Source: Chloroflexota bacterium (lineage in GTDB: Bacteria; Chloroflexota; Dehalococcoidia; Dehalococcoidales; UBA2162). Taken from it: DNA of 15,025 bases. The stretch lies in contig JACPSA010000053.1 of NCBI GenBank assembly GCA_016193545.1, positions 1 to 15,025 of the forward strand. The letters run 5' to 3'. Shown here one piece after another: positions 7,080 through 14,138 of the stretch (position 1 is the stretch's first letter; each line of letters opens with the position of its first letter). The notes under the pieces are model-generated. The model was not told the origin of the DNA and ran no database searches. It saw only the letters and a list, made by a program, of their open reading frames with translations. The position numbers and the translations under genes were made by a program.

Positions 7080-7202
7080 CTACCCGACTTTCTCCATGTC
7101 CTCGTCACAACAAACCAGGGTACCCCCACCGACCTGGGTAACTGTCACCTCATTACCGCAGATATTGCACTTGAACTTCTCACCCTTTTTTTCAACTGAC
7201 AA
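7080..7202 (-). CDS. Stand-alone desulforedoxin / desulfoferrodoxin N-terminal domain protein, 40 aa
   Basis: A 40-aa protein starting at a TTG (7202-7200) with GAGGAG eight bases upstream. It contains KFKCNICGNEVTV and GGGTLVCCDEDMEKVG, that is C12, C15, C31 and C32 in the CX2C...CC pattern that binds one rubredoxin-like Fe(SCys)4 centre. The size matches free desulforedoxin (36 aa in Desulfovibrio gigas); the superoxide-reducing second domain of desulfoferrodoxin is absent. Such proteins act as small cytoplasmic electron carriers, often in anaerobic oxidative-stress responses. It has its own strong promoter and is followed five bases later by the 106-aa gene. Confidence 0.85.
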   Translation of the reverse strand: MSVEKKGEKFKCNICGNEVTVTQVGGGTLVCCDEDMEKVG

Positions 7203-7234
7203 TTCCCAAACTCCTCTGATGTATTTTGAGTTTC

Positions 7235-7263
7235 AGTTTAGTGATTACCGTCTGGATTGTCAA
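7235..7263 (-). promoter_or_regulatory. Sigma-70-type promoter of the desulforedoxin-like operon
   Basis: On the minus strand TTGACA (7263-7258), a 17-base spacer and TAAACT (7240-7235) lie about 33 bases before the TTG start. This has the same layout as the M20 and AOR promoters but lacks their shared 16-bp block. Confidence 0.6.
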
Positions 7264-7285
7264 TCTGGCAGTAATTAAAACAGAC

Positions 7286-7332
7286 TGCTCGGTAGCGATA
7301 CCTGATAATCAGGAACTATGCAACACCGAGCA
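7286..7332. repeat. Nested inverted repeat upstream of the desulforedoxin promoter
   Basis: TGCTCGGT (7286-7293) pairs with ACCGAGCA (7325-7332). Inside the 31-base loop is a second palindrome, CCTGATAATCAGG (7301-7313, arms CCTGAT/ATCAGG). It lies 20-70 bases upstream of the desulforedoxin -35 box. It could be an operator pair or a structured RNA. The rest of 7203-7577 holds the promoter at 7235, the terminator at 7531 and no gene I can support. Confidence 0.5.
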
Positions 7333-7530
7333 CAGTAATGTCTCAATTACGCGGAGAAAAGGAATTGTTTGGCGAAACAATAGCAGAAGCAACAATGGCT
7401 GAAGACGAAAGGCTCAAATAGGAACTGGCTCATGAGCTTCAGATTTGGCGATGGCCCGGGGGCGACTTTTGTTCTGGTAAACTCGGCGCTACCACAGTGA
7501 AAGTGGTGTCCCCGAAGCGCTATCCAGCCA

Positions 7531-7558
7531 TAAAGAAGGCGCACTTCAGTGTACGCCT
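7531..7558 (-). terminator. Rho-independent terminator after the 41-aa gene
   Basis: On the minus strand GGCG-TA-CAC-TGAA-GTG-CGCC (7558-7539) forms a seven-base-pair stem with a two-base bulge and a tetraloop, followed by TTCTTTAT. It begins 20 bases after the stop of the 41-aa gene, as expected for a single-gene transcript. Confidence 0.5.
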
Positions 7559-7577
7559 CAAGAAAGATTCCCGGGGG

Positions 7578-7703
7578 TTAGATGTCAAACTGAATGTTGG
7601 GGTACTGCTCTATTACCTGTGTCTCTGGAGTAACAAAGTCATCTCCGATAATTAACCCGATAACCTGACCGGTTACTGAGATTGCCTTTAATAGCTCTTC
7701 CAT
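7578..7703 (-). CDS. 41-aa microprotein of unknown function
   Basis: A 41-codon gene, ATG at 7703-7701, with a near-perfect AGGAGG six bases upstream. The protein has a charged MEELLKAI start, a hydrophobic core (VTGQVIGLIIG, residues 10-20), then DDFVTPETQ and a short tail ending in QYPNIQFDI. The hydrophobic stretch is too short for an ordinary transmembrane helix and there are no cysteines. I recognise no family. Support for a real gene comes from the Shine-Dalgarno, the TATAAA -10 box about 35 bases upstream, the terminator 20 bases after the stop, and the array of 11-bp repeats in the promoter. Its neighbour is an OmpR-type regulator gene ending about 195 bases upstream. Confidence 0.6.
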   Translation of the reverse strand: MEELLKAISVTGQVIGLIIGDDFVTPETQVIEQYPNIQFDI

Positions 7704-7737
7704 TTTCCACCTCCTCTTTTATTACTTTCAATTACAG

Positions 7738-7825
7738 TTTATATCTACGGGGTTAAGAGAAGATTAAGATTTACCGCCAAAGGTTAGTGGAAAGTTACAA
7801 GACGGTAACAAAGAGGTTACAATTT
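7738..7825 (-). promoter_or_regulatory. Promoter with 11-bp direct-repeat (Pho-box-like) operator array
   Basis: Read on the minus strand, TTGTAACC (from 7822), TTGTTACC (7811), TTGTAACT (7800) and CACTAACC (7789) recur with an exact 11-base period. A weaker pair CTTAATC (7768) and CTTAACC (7757) is also 11 bases apart and ends nine bases before a TATAAA -10 box (7743-7738). No good -35 hexamer exists, which fits activator dependence. Direct repeats of 11 bases are the binding mode of OmpR/PhoB-family regulators; E. coli's pho box is CTGTCAT-type. The likely target is the 41-aa gene. Assigning the neighbouring response regulator as the binding protein is inference. Confidence 0.55.
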
Positions 7826-7853
7826 GAGCGTAGACTGTCAAAGAGGGGAGCTT

Positions 7854-7877
7854 GAAAACAACCAGCTGACACCGGTT
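7854..7877 (-). terminator. Possible terminator after the response regulator gene
   Basis: On the minus strand AACCGGT (7877-7871), loop GTCA and GCTGGTT (7866-7860) make a seven-pair stem with two G-U pairs, followed by GTTTTC. It begins about 20 bases after the regulator's stop at 7898. The T run is short. Confidence 0.4.
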
Positions 7878-7897
7878 ACCGGTAGTTACTTCTCAGG

Positions 7898-8578
7898 CTA
7901 CTCCGGCTTTGCCAGAAAGTAGCCGACGCCCGGTCGGGTGAGGATAATCTTCGGGTTACCCGGGGTAGCCTCAATCTTCTCCCGCAGGCGCCGGATATGG
8001 ACCTTAAGACTATCCGCCGCACCCGGGTAGTCATCACCCCATACTGCCTCAGCCAGGCTTGAGTGGGTAACCACGCGACCGCCGTTTCTCATCAGGTGAC
8101 CGAGGATATGGCTCTCCGTCACGGTAAGGGCTATTTCTTTGCCGTCTTGATAAAGCTGACCGGTAGTAACATCAAGGCGTAACCGACCGTAAACCAGTTG
8201 TTCTTCTTCTGAAGGACTCCTCCGCCGAATCAGGGCTTTAACCCGCGCCAGAAGCTCCATCTGCCGGAACGGTTTAGTTATGTAGTCGTCAGCCCCCCAT
8301 TCCAGTCCTTTGACGACATCAGTTTCATCCGAGCGCACTGTCAGAATAATAGTCGGGACATGGGAAAAGAGACGAATCTGCTGTAACACCTCAAAGCCAT
8401 TAATATCAGGTAGTCCCAGGTCGAGAATGACGATATCGGGCGACTCGGTCTCAACCAGCTCGACTCCATGTTTACCCAGACGGGTAGAGACTACTTTAGC
8501 TTCGGGCCACCGTATCTGGAAGGCGAGAGAAATAGCTTCGATAATTTCCCGGTCATCCTCAATGAGAAGAACCTTCAT
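7898..8578 (-). CDS. OmpR/PhoB-family response regulator
   Basis: A 226-aa two-domain regulator of normal length. The receiver has the acidic pair in LLIEDD (D8, D9), phosphoacceptor D53 in VILDLGLPD, T80 in TIILT and K102 in YITKPF. The DNA-binding part (about 130-225) is a winged helix with LTVTESHILGHLMRNGGRVV, the SSLAEAVWGDDY turn, and SLKVHIRRLREKI leading to LTRPGVGYFL. It is closest in look to the KdpE/PhoB/PhoP group. The start ATG lies inside the end of the histidine kinase gene (20-base overlap), so the two are translationally coupled and form a cognate pair. A 11-bp repeat array of the type this family binds lies 70-150 bases beyond its stop. TAG stop. Confidence 0.92.
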   Translation of the reverse strand: MKVLLIEDDREIIEAISLAFQIRWPEAKVVSTRLGKHGVELVETESPDIVILDLGLPDINGFEVLQQIRLFSHVPTIILTVRSDETDVVKGLEWGADDYITKPFRQMELLARVKALIRRRSPSEEEQLVYGRLRLDVTTGQLYQDGKEIALTVTESHILGHLMRNGGRVVTHSSLAEAVWGDDYPGAADSLKVHIRRLREKIEATPGNPKIILTRPGVGYFLAKPE

Positions 8579-9839
8579 CAGTTACCCCCTGTTTAGAACC
8601 TTCCTTTTGTTGGCTGGCAGCAACTAATGGCAATGAAAATCCAAAGGTCGAGCCTTTGCCTACCTGGCTCTCCACCCATATCTTACCACCCTGAAGCTCC
8701 ACCAGGTTTTTACATAGCGCCAAGCCAAGACCTAACCCGCTCAGGTGCTCACGGTCGCTGACCTGGCGGTGATAAGGCTGGAAAATCCGCTGCTGCTCCT
8801 CTTCAGGGATGCCATTGCCAGTATCCTGTACCTCGACCACCAGAGTAGCATCCTTTTCTCTGGCTCTCAGAGTAATCATACCCCCCTCAGGAGTGAACTT
8901 AGAGGCATTAATCAGCAGGTTGAGGACTACCTGCCGCAGCCGCTCTTCGTCAGCCCAGACCGGAGGCAGCGAAAACCCCAGGTCAAGAACCAGTGATTGC
9001 CCGTTACCCGAAATCATCGCCGTCATATCATCGGCTATCGCACGCAGCAGCGGTTGTGGGTCCAGTCTCTTGGGATTTACCTTCAGCGTACCAATCTCGA
9101 CCCGGGCGAGGTCAAGGAGGTCGTCAATCCTCTTGCTCAGATTGGCAGCACCACGGTTGATATTACGAGCAATGCTTAACCATGGTTCCTCATGGAGTTC
9201 AGCCAGCAGCAGGTCACTGGAAGATAGCACCGGCGTTAGTGGCGTCTTTAGCTCATGTACCAGGGCCCGGGTAAACTCTATCCGCCTCTGTACCTCTGTT
9301 TCCAGCTCCTGGCGCAATTCCCTTTCTTGTTCGTAAAGTCGCTGTAGCTTCGCCTCGGCTTCTACCCGTTCAGTAATATCCATAGAGTGTCCCAGAACTG
9401 CCCGCCTGCCCCGGTACTGGACGGAAACAACCCCCTCAAACATCCACCTGGTCTGACCATCCTGGTTAACAATCCGGTATCGGTACGGTGAGGAACGCTC
9501 AGCCTTTAACATCTTTATCGCTTCTTCCCTGACCATTTCCCTGTCCTCAGGCAGGACACGCTCCATCGGATTGGTACCCAGTAATTCACCGACTCTACCG
9601 CCCGTGACTTTACGGAATTCGTCGTTGATAAACTGGAACTTACCGTCCTGAATGATAAATAGACCAATCGGTGAACTGATGCGGAAGATGTGTAATAGCT
9701 CCTCTTCCTGCCTCCGCTGACTCTCTGATTTCTCAAATTCGGCAACCTGCCGGCGCAATTCGGCTACTTCCTCTATCAGTTTCTTCTTTGTCTTGCGTTC
9801 GTCTTTCATTTCACTTGCAAACCAGAAGGTATCAGTCAC
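8559..9839 (-). CDS. Soluble PAS-domain sensor histidine kinase
   Basis: A 426-aa kinase with no transmembrane segment, hence probably cytoplasmic. An N-terminal coiled coil (about 11-48) is followed by a PAS domain (about 50-160, with ISSPIGLFIIQDGKFQFIN and a PAC end in GHSMDITERVEAE). A second coiled coil leads into the HisKA helix with phosphoacceptor H195 in RALVHELKTPLTP, then the ATPase with N311 (NLLINASKF), the G1 box DTGNGIP (339-345) and GLGLGLAL (368-375). The start is taken as GTG 9839, which overlaps the queH stop by eight bases; ATG at 9809 (MKDERKTKKK) is an equally possible start. The gene overlaps the response regulator. The lack of an input membrane domain suggests an internal signal such as redox state or a small ligand. 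Confidence 0.9.
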   Translation of the reverse strand: MTDTFWFASEMKDERKTKKKLIEEVAELRRQVAEFEKSESQRRQEEELLHIFRISSPIGLFIIQDGKFQFINDEFRKVTGGRVGELLGTNPMERVLPEDREMVREEAIKMLKAERSSPYRYRIVNQDGQTRWMFEGVVSVQYRGRRAVLGHSMDITERVEAEAKLQRLYEQERELRQELETEVQRRIEFTRALVHELKTPLTPVLSSSDLLLAELHEEPWLSIARNINRGAANLSKRIDDLLDLARVEIGTLKVNPKRLDPQPLLRAIADDMTAMISGNGQSLVLDLGFSLPPVWADEERLRQVVLNLLINASKFTPEGGMITLRAREKDATLVVEVQDTGNGIPEEEQQRIFQPYHRQVSDREHLSGLGLGLALCKNLVELQGGKIWVESQVGKGSTFGFSLPLVAASQQKEGSKQGVTDEGSSH

Positions 9840-10410
9840 CGGCCAGGGACAAACTACCCCTGGGCTGGTGCGCTGATTTATTTAGATTATCCCGCAGGCT
9901 GTAACTACAGCCACAATAATGCTGCCGGTATAGAGCCCACTGCCTGGCCAGTTCAGTGGTCCGCTGGAAACCAGCCTGCTTCTTAAAATCCCTGACCAGA
10001 AACCTGTCCCCGCCAACCTGCTGACCCACCCGGTTAATCACGCTGGCTGATTTACGGGGGCCTACCGTCAGAGTAGTGGTGAAGGCGTCTCCTCCACAAT
10101 CTGCCAGATAGGCATAGGTCTTTTCCAGTCTGACACTGAAACAGACCTCACACCTCCGACCACCCTCAGGCTCTTGTTCCAGAGAGGCGGCCTCTTTGAA
10201 CCACTCTTCGGGTAAATAGGGGCCATCTTCTAAAGGAAAGTTTAACTCTTTAGCCACTTTACGAGCCGCTTTCAATCTTCTCTCGTACTCCGCCTGGGGA
10301 TGGATGTTGGGATTATAGAAAAAGCCGTGCACCTGATGCCCTTCCGATGTCAATCTCTCGACGACACCGCCGGCACAAACACCACAGCAGATATGCAGCA
10401 CTACTTTCAT
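9832..10410 (-). CDS. queH: Epoxyqueuosine reductase QueH
   Basis: A 192-aa protein of the DUF208 family, which reduces epoxyqueuosine to queuosine in tRNA anticodons in organisms lacking the cobalamin-dependent QueG. The family cysteines are all present: LHICCGVC (C8, C9, C12), RRCEVCFSVRL (C87, C90) and QHYCGCSYS (C166, C168), as is the conserved KKQAGFQRTTELA segment (143-155). The family uses an Fe-S cluster and a nearby iron site. Its ATG overlaps the TGA of the upstream HAD frame in an ATGA junction, and its own stop overlaps the histidine kinase start, so it sits inside a tightly packed operon. It fits with queA two genes upstream, the preceding enzymatic step. Confidence 0.92.
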   Translation of the reverse strand: MKVVLHICCGVCAGGVVERLTSEGHQVHGFFYNPNIHPQAEYERRLKAARKVAKELNFPLEDGPYLPEEWFKEAASLEQEPEGGRRCEVCFSVRLEKTYAYLADCGGDAFTTTLTVGPRKSASVINRVGQQVGGDRFLVRDFKKQAGFQRTTELARQWALYRQHYCGCSYSLRDNLNKSAHQPRGSLSLAGD

Positions 10411-10926
10411 TGCCAGCTCTCGATAGCCCTAAGCACTTCATTAAAATCAGTGAAAGATATGCAATCAAGGTTTACCTGCCGGCAACGTGCCAGCAGGGTA
10501 CCGGTGGCAAAGACGCGGTGACTCCGTCTGGCCGGTGACAGGTCGGAAGAACCGTTACCCATATAGATTATCCGATAGCCTTCACCGAGGAAGGAATCGA
10601 CAAAAGACCCCTTGAAGTCGTTGTCCAGTTGTCTGCCATCAGGCCCGATATACTGGACATCGAGCCCTCCGGGAAAGAAACGTGTCCTGGCGGCAAATAT
10701 CTCGATATCCCCCATGCCGATATTGCTCAGGGGCCTTAACCATACTGAAAGCCTCCGTGTTGAAACGCCCGACGGATATCCTCCCGGCTTCGTATTCTTT
10801 CAATCTCCGTCGCCAGTCACCATCAGCGAAGGCATCCAGCAGCATGAAACTGACATCTTCTTCAGTGATGGTGCCGTCAAAATCACACTGCACCAAGGTT
10901 TTGGTTACCTTACTCAAACGCCTCAT
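10407..10926 (-). pseudogene. MtnX-like HAD phosphatase broken by frameshift and internal deletion
   Basis: Two frames make up one HAD-IB (MtnX/SerB-like) phosphatase. The first, from ATG 10926, carries motif I (LVQCDFDGTITEED, nucleophile D15, acid D17) and runs to FSMVKAPE (about residue 63), then goes out of frame near 10735. The second resumes as PLSNIGMGDIEIFAARTRFF and continues through YIGPDG, FKGSF and motif IV (YMGNGSSDLSPA) to the TGA at 10407. About 45 residues are missing compared with what I recall of intact relatives, including the segment with HAD motif II (VSNG-like). This is therefore more than a single-base error. The junction with queH (ATGA overlap) and the spacing from queA show it was a proper operon member. 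The GGGAGG Shine-Dalgarno is only two bases from the ATG, so a TTG at 10917 may have been the start. Confidence 0.75.
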
Positions 10927-10958
10927 TACCTCCCATTCTTACTATAACGGGTAAAAGC

Positions 10959-11990
10959 TTATAGAATCAACATACAATCACCAAAACTGTAAAAACGGTA
11001 TTGCTGGGCGATGGCTTCCTGATAGGCATCGAGAATCAAATCCCTGCCGGCAAAAGCAGATACCAGCATCAGCAGCGTGGTACGCGGCAGGTGAAAATTG
11101 GTAATGAGGGCATCCACCAGCCGGAACTGGTAGCCCGGCACAATAAACAGGTTCACCCAACCGGCAAATGGCTCGTCAACCGCACCGGTGGCTTGAGCGG
11201 CGGCCTCGATTAGCCTGACGCTGGTAGTGCCAACACAGATAATCCGCCGTCCCTCTCTTCTGGCTTGCGATAACTCATCGGCTACCTCCGGGCTGATTAC
11301 TCCATATTCCTGGTGGATGCGGTGGTCTGCCGGGTCATCTTCCCGAACCGGCTGGAAGGTATCCAGCCCGATGTGCAAAGTGACAAAGAGACAGCGGACT
11401 CCTTTAGCTTTTAGCTTATCAATTAGCTCCGGAGTGAAATGCAATCCGGCCGTTGGCGCAGCGACGCTACCATCTACCTGGGCATAGACAGTCTGGTAAC
11501 ATTCCGGGTCGGCCAACGGGAAGCGAATATAGGGCGGTAGCGGGACCTTACCCAGCCCCGGCAGCAGCGTCTCGTCCGAGAAGCTGAGCACTCGCATTCC
11601 CCCCTCCCCTAACCCGACTGCCTCAGCGGTTACCCTGTCACTATTGGCAGCATTACCAGCTATCTCAATCTGCGTACCAATCATGACACGCTTACCGGGC
11701 TTGACCAGCGTCTCCCAGAGATTCGGACTGAGCCGGCGCAGCAGCAGAATCTCCAGTCTGCCGTCACCATCGACTCTTTTCCCGCTAAGACGGGCAGGAA
11801 TAACCCGGCTATTATTGAATACCAGAATATCACCATCCCTGAAAAAATCAGTTATTGCCGAGAACCGGTGGTGTCTCAATGAACCATCACAACGGTCGAG
11901 CACCATCAGCCGCGCCTGGTCTCTGGGTTCAATCGGGGTCTGGGCAATAAGCTCCTGAGGAAGGGAATAGTCGAAACTACTGGTTTTCAT
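10959..11990 (-). CDS. queA: S-adenosylmethionine:tRNA ribosyltransferase-isomerase QueA
   Basis: A 343-aa enzyme, close to the family's usual 340-356 aa. It transfers and isomerises the ribosyl group of S-adenosylmethionine onto preQ1-tRNA to form epoxyqueuosine. Conserved segments in order are FDYSLPQELIAQTP, VFNNSRVIPARL, SVAAPTAGLHFTPEL, VTLHIGLDTFQPV, GTTSVR, NFHLPRTTLLMLVSAFAG and the ending QQYRFYSFGDCMLIL. ATG 11990 (MKTSSFDYSLP) is the family-typical start; the frame also opens at a TTG seven codons upstream. The gene begins 26 bases after the phosphotriesterase-family gene and is followed 32 bases later by the broken HAD gene and then queH. Confidence 0.97.
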   Translation of the reverse strand: MKTSSFDYSLPQELIAQTPIEPRDQARLMVLDRCDGSLRHHRFSAITDFFRDGDILVFNNSRVIPARLSGKRVDGDGRLEILLLRRLSPNLWETLVKPGKRVMIGTQIEIAGNAANSDRVTAEAVGLGEGGMRVLSFSDETLLPGLGKVPLPPYIRFPLADPECYQTVYAQVDGSVAAPTAGLHFTPELIDKLKAKGVRCLFVTLHIGLDTFQPVREDDPADHRIHQEYGVISPEVADELSQARREGRRIICVGTTSVRLIEAAAQATGAVDEPFAGWVNLFIVPGYQFRLVDALITNFHLPRTTLLMLVSAFAGRDLILDAYQEAIAQQYRFYSFGDCMLIL

Positions 11991-12016
11991 GGAACGTTCA
12001 CTAGAAATCAATACGG

Positions 12017-12964
12017 CTACGGACCCTCGAAGAATTGGCGGGGGTTATCGACACACAGCCGAGTCAAGGTCGCCTCGGCGACACCCATCTGGCGCAGTTG
12101 AGAAAAGACCTCTTTCTTCAGGTAGAGATACCCGTAGGGATTGCGCTTTTCCCTTTCTGCCTGTCTCGGCATTGGCGAAGCCTCGGCAACAATCCACACA
12201 AACGACCAATCATGGGAAGGCAGAAGACGGTTTTCATAGCCGGCATCAATTAATGCCTTCATTGTTTTAGTGCGGGCTAACGGGCTGACATTGTTCCCGG
12301 GATAGCGGTCCAGACCGAGATAACATCCCTGCTCTAAAAGCCAGGTAAGATATTCGACATCAGTGGTGTCATTGGAGTGGTCTACTTTAACCCTTCGCAA
12401 GTCAACACCTTCGTCCCTCAATACCGCCAGTTGTTGCCTGCCCACCTGGCCCGGTGCGTAGGAATGCAGCATAATGGGAACCTTCGTTTCAAGGTGAGCG
12501 CGGGCTACCGCCCGCAGCACGCTTTCATCCCCTGCCGTCACTCCAGAAATATCACTGGCCGACTTGAGGACGGCCGCTTTAATACCCGTACCGGCGATAC
12601 CCTCCCGTATTTCACGGATAAACAGTTGAGCGAGCTGGTCTGCCGAGACACCGGTCAGCATACGTGGTATATCCAGCCACCAGCCGGTAATAGCGATGAT
12701 ATTGACACCACTGCGGCGGGAAACCTCAGCCATTAAATTTACATCCCTGCCCAGGTCGATGGTAGTAGCGTCAACAATAGTGTTGACACCTCCTTCCCTG
12801 GCCTTAATCAATCCGTTGACGATGCGCTCCATAAATCCAGCGCCTAGAAGCTCAGCGTAGTTCTGGGAGATGCCGGCCGAGGAGACTATCATGTGCTCAT
12901 GCATCAGCGTAAAGCCAAGGTCGACAGTATCGAGAGATCCCAGAACGGAATTAATGGTGGTCAT
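12017..12964 (-). CDS. Phosphotriesterase-family (amidohydrolase-fold) metal hydrolase
   Basis: A 315-aa TIM-barrel hydrolase of the phosphotriesterase family. All metal ligands of the binuclear site are visible: H22 and H24 in LMHEHM, the bridging carboxylated K134 in AAVLKSAS, H167 in IMLHSYA, H196 in KVDHSND and D252 in LPSHDWS. The N-terminal DLGFTLMHEH and C-terminal LCVDNPRQFF are also typical. Family members include lactonases as well as phosphotriesterases; bacterial members without pesticide exposure are mostly lactonases, but the substrate here is unknown. The ATG follows AAGGAG. It sits 64 bases after htpX and 26 bases before queA, so it is probably part of the same transcript, although no functional link to queuosine synthesis is known to me. 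Confidence 0.92.
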   Translation of the reverse strand: MTTINSVLGSLDTVDLGFTLMHEHMIVSSAGISQNYAELLGAGFMERIVNGLIKAREGGVNTIVDATTIDLGRDVNLMAEVSRRSGVNIIAITGWWLDIPRMLTGVSADQLAQLFIREIREGIAGTGIKAAVLKSASDISGVTAGDESVLRAVARAHLETKVPIMLHSYAPGQVGRQQLAVLRDEGVDLRRVKVDHSNDTTDVEYLTWLLEQGCYLGLDRYPGNNVSPLARTKTMKALIDAGYENRLLPSHDWSFVWIVAEASPMPRQAEREKRNPYGYLYLKKEVFSQLRQMGVAEATLTRLCVDNPRQFFEGP

Positions 12965-13028
12965 AACCGGAGACTCCTTTCCACAGGTCTATTTATAGAT
13001 AGTCAAAGACCAGTCCTACCAAGAGGTA

Positions 13029-13994
13029 TCAAACAGTGAGAGTGGACAGATGTTTAATCCTCTTGAGCATGTTAGGGTGAGTGGTGAATAGCTCCATCAT
13101 TTTATCAGTCGCACCCAGGCGCACTTCCTTCTGACGGAGTTCAGCGAGTTCATCAAAGTCAATAGTACCACTCATGTCACGGTCAACCTGAGATAGCTCT
13201 CTGACTTCATACCAGGCGCGGGCCGGGTCATTGACAAAGAAAGCCCGGATACTTTCCGCCTGCTTTAGCTCCCGGCTATCCTTGAAGCGGGCATTGCCGT
13301 AAACCAGCTTATACAGAGCGGTAGCCATGTGATGCGGTACATTCCCCAACCGAACGCTGCCCAGGTCGGCATAGTACTCACGTATCCTGGAACCGTAAAG
13401 TACCAGCAGGTTGGTCAGGAAATAAAGCAGGAAGGCGGCGAACCCGAGCAGAGCCGCATAATTACCCCCCTGGCGGCGTCCGCCGTAAGCCCCTCCCCAC
13501 ATCAGGCTATAGGCTAACCAGTACATTATCATCGGTATCACCGAGATTAAGGTTATAATGGCCATATCACGGTGTTTGATATGAGACATCTCGTGCCCGA
13601 GGACAGCCTTAAGCTCATCCCGAGTCAATATATTCATGATGCCCCGGGTAACACAGACACGTCCGTCCCGCTGCGTCCGGCCGAAGGCAAAGGCATTAGG
13701 TATTGACATTTGTGAGATGCCAACGCGTGGTTTAGGCAGGCCCGCCTTCTCGGCCAGTTCCGTCACCATCTGGTGCAGCTCCGGAGCCTCCCGTTCCGAG
13801 ACCCACTTTATCCTCATCGTCCAGCCAACTAAAGTAGGACCGATAAGATACTGAAAACCAAGGAAGACCACAGCCAGAATGACGTAAGACAGGGCACTCC
13901 CCACCCCCATCCAGCTACCGACAGCTACGATAACACCATAGAGGATGGCAAAAAGAATGGCGACTAACAAAAACATCCTAGTTTGAAGCCACAT
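13029..13994 (-). CDS. htpX: HtpX-type membrane metalloprotease (M48) with an EF-hand-like insert
   Basis: A 321-aa inner-membrane zinc protease for damaged membrane proteins. Two N-terminal transmembrane segments (about 7-30 and 35-58) are followed by the NAFAFG substrate-edge segment, the zinc motif HEMSH (H134, E135, H138) and two more membrane segments (about 146-165 and 180-200). The third ligand is E206 in SRIREYYAD, and the late motif THPNMLKRI ends the protein. Just before this last motif, DRDMSGTIDFDE (271-282) fits a canonical EF-hand calcium loop: acidic or oxygen ligands at positions 1, 3, 5 and 9, Gly at 6, Ile at 8 and Glu at 12. The ATG has AGGAGG upstream. It is the first gene of the long minus-strand run. 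Confidence 0.93.
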   Translation of the reverse strand: MWLQTRMFLLVAILFAILYGVIVAVGSWMGVGSALSYVILAVVFLGFQYLIGPTLVGWTMRIKWVSEREAPELHQMVTELAEKAGLPKPRVGISQMSIPNAFAFGRTQRDGRVCVTRGIMNILTRDELKAVLGHEMSHIKHRDMAIITLISVIPMIMYWLAYSLMWGGAYGGRRQGGNYAALLGFAAFLLYFLTNLLVLYGSRIREYYADLGSVRLGNVPHHMATALYKLVYGNARFKDSRELKQAESIRAFFVNDPARAWYEVRELSQVDRDMSGTIDFDELAELRQKEVRLGATDKMMELFTTHPNMLKRIKHLSTLTV

Positions 13995-14043
13995 GAATTC
14001 CCTCCTGAAAAACGATACTTTCCACTTTCACCAACTACTATTC

Positions 14044-14073
14044 ATAATACAACAGCAGCTTGTACTCAGGCAA
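14044..14073 (-). promoter_or_regulatory. Candidate promoter of the htpX operon
   Basis: On the minus strand TTGCCT (14073-14068), an 18-base spacer and TATTAT (14049-14044) lie about 50 bases before the htpX ATG. The -35 matches four of six consensus bases, so support is moderate. Confidence 0.35.
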
Positions 14074-14138
14074 GATATTAAATAGACACCTGCCAGTTCC
14101 TTGTCCGGCATTCACAGCAAACCCCACATGCTGGTTTG

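Noticed and set aside
7338..7649. Plus-strand frame beginning MSQLRGEKELFGE with an in-frame TAG after 27 codons and a further open stretch.
   Set aside because: No Shine-Dalgarno, no recognisable family, and the second half lies opposite the better supported 41-aa gene and its terminator. It looks accidental, and does not support amber recoding.
8809..9336. Long plus-strand open frame (175 aa) opposite the histidine kinase.
   Set aside because: Ser/Arg-rich low-complexity translation, the usual shadow of a well-supported gene on the other strand.
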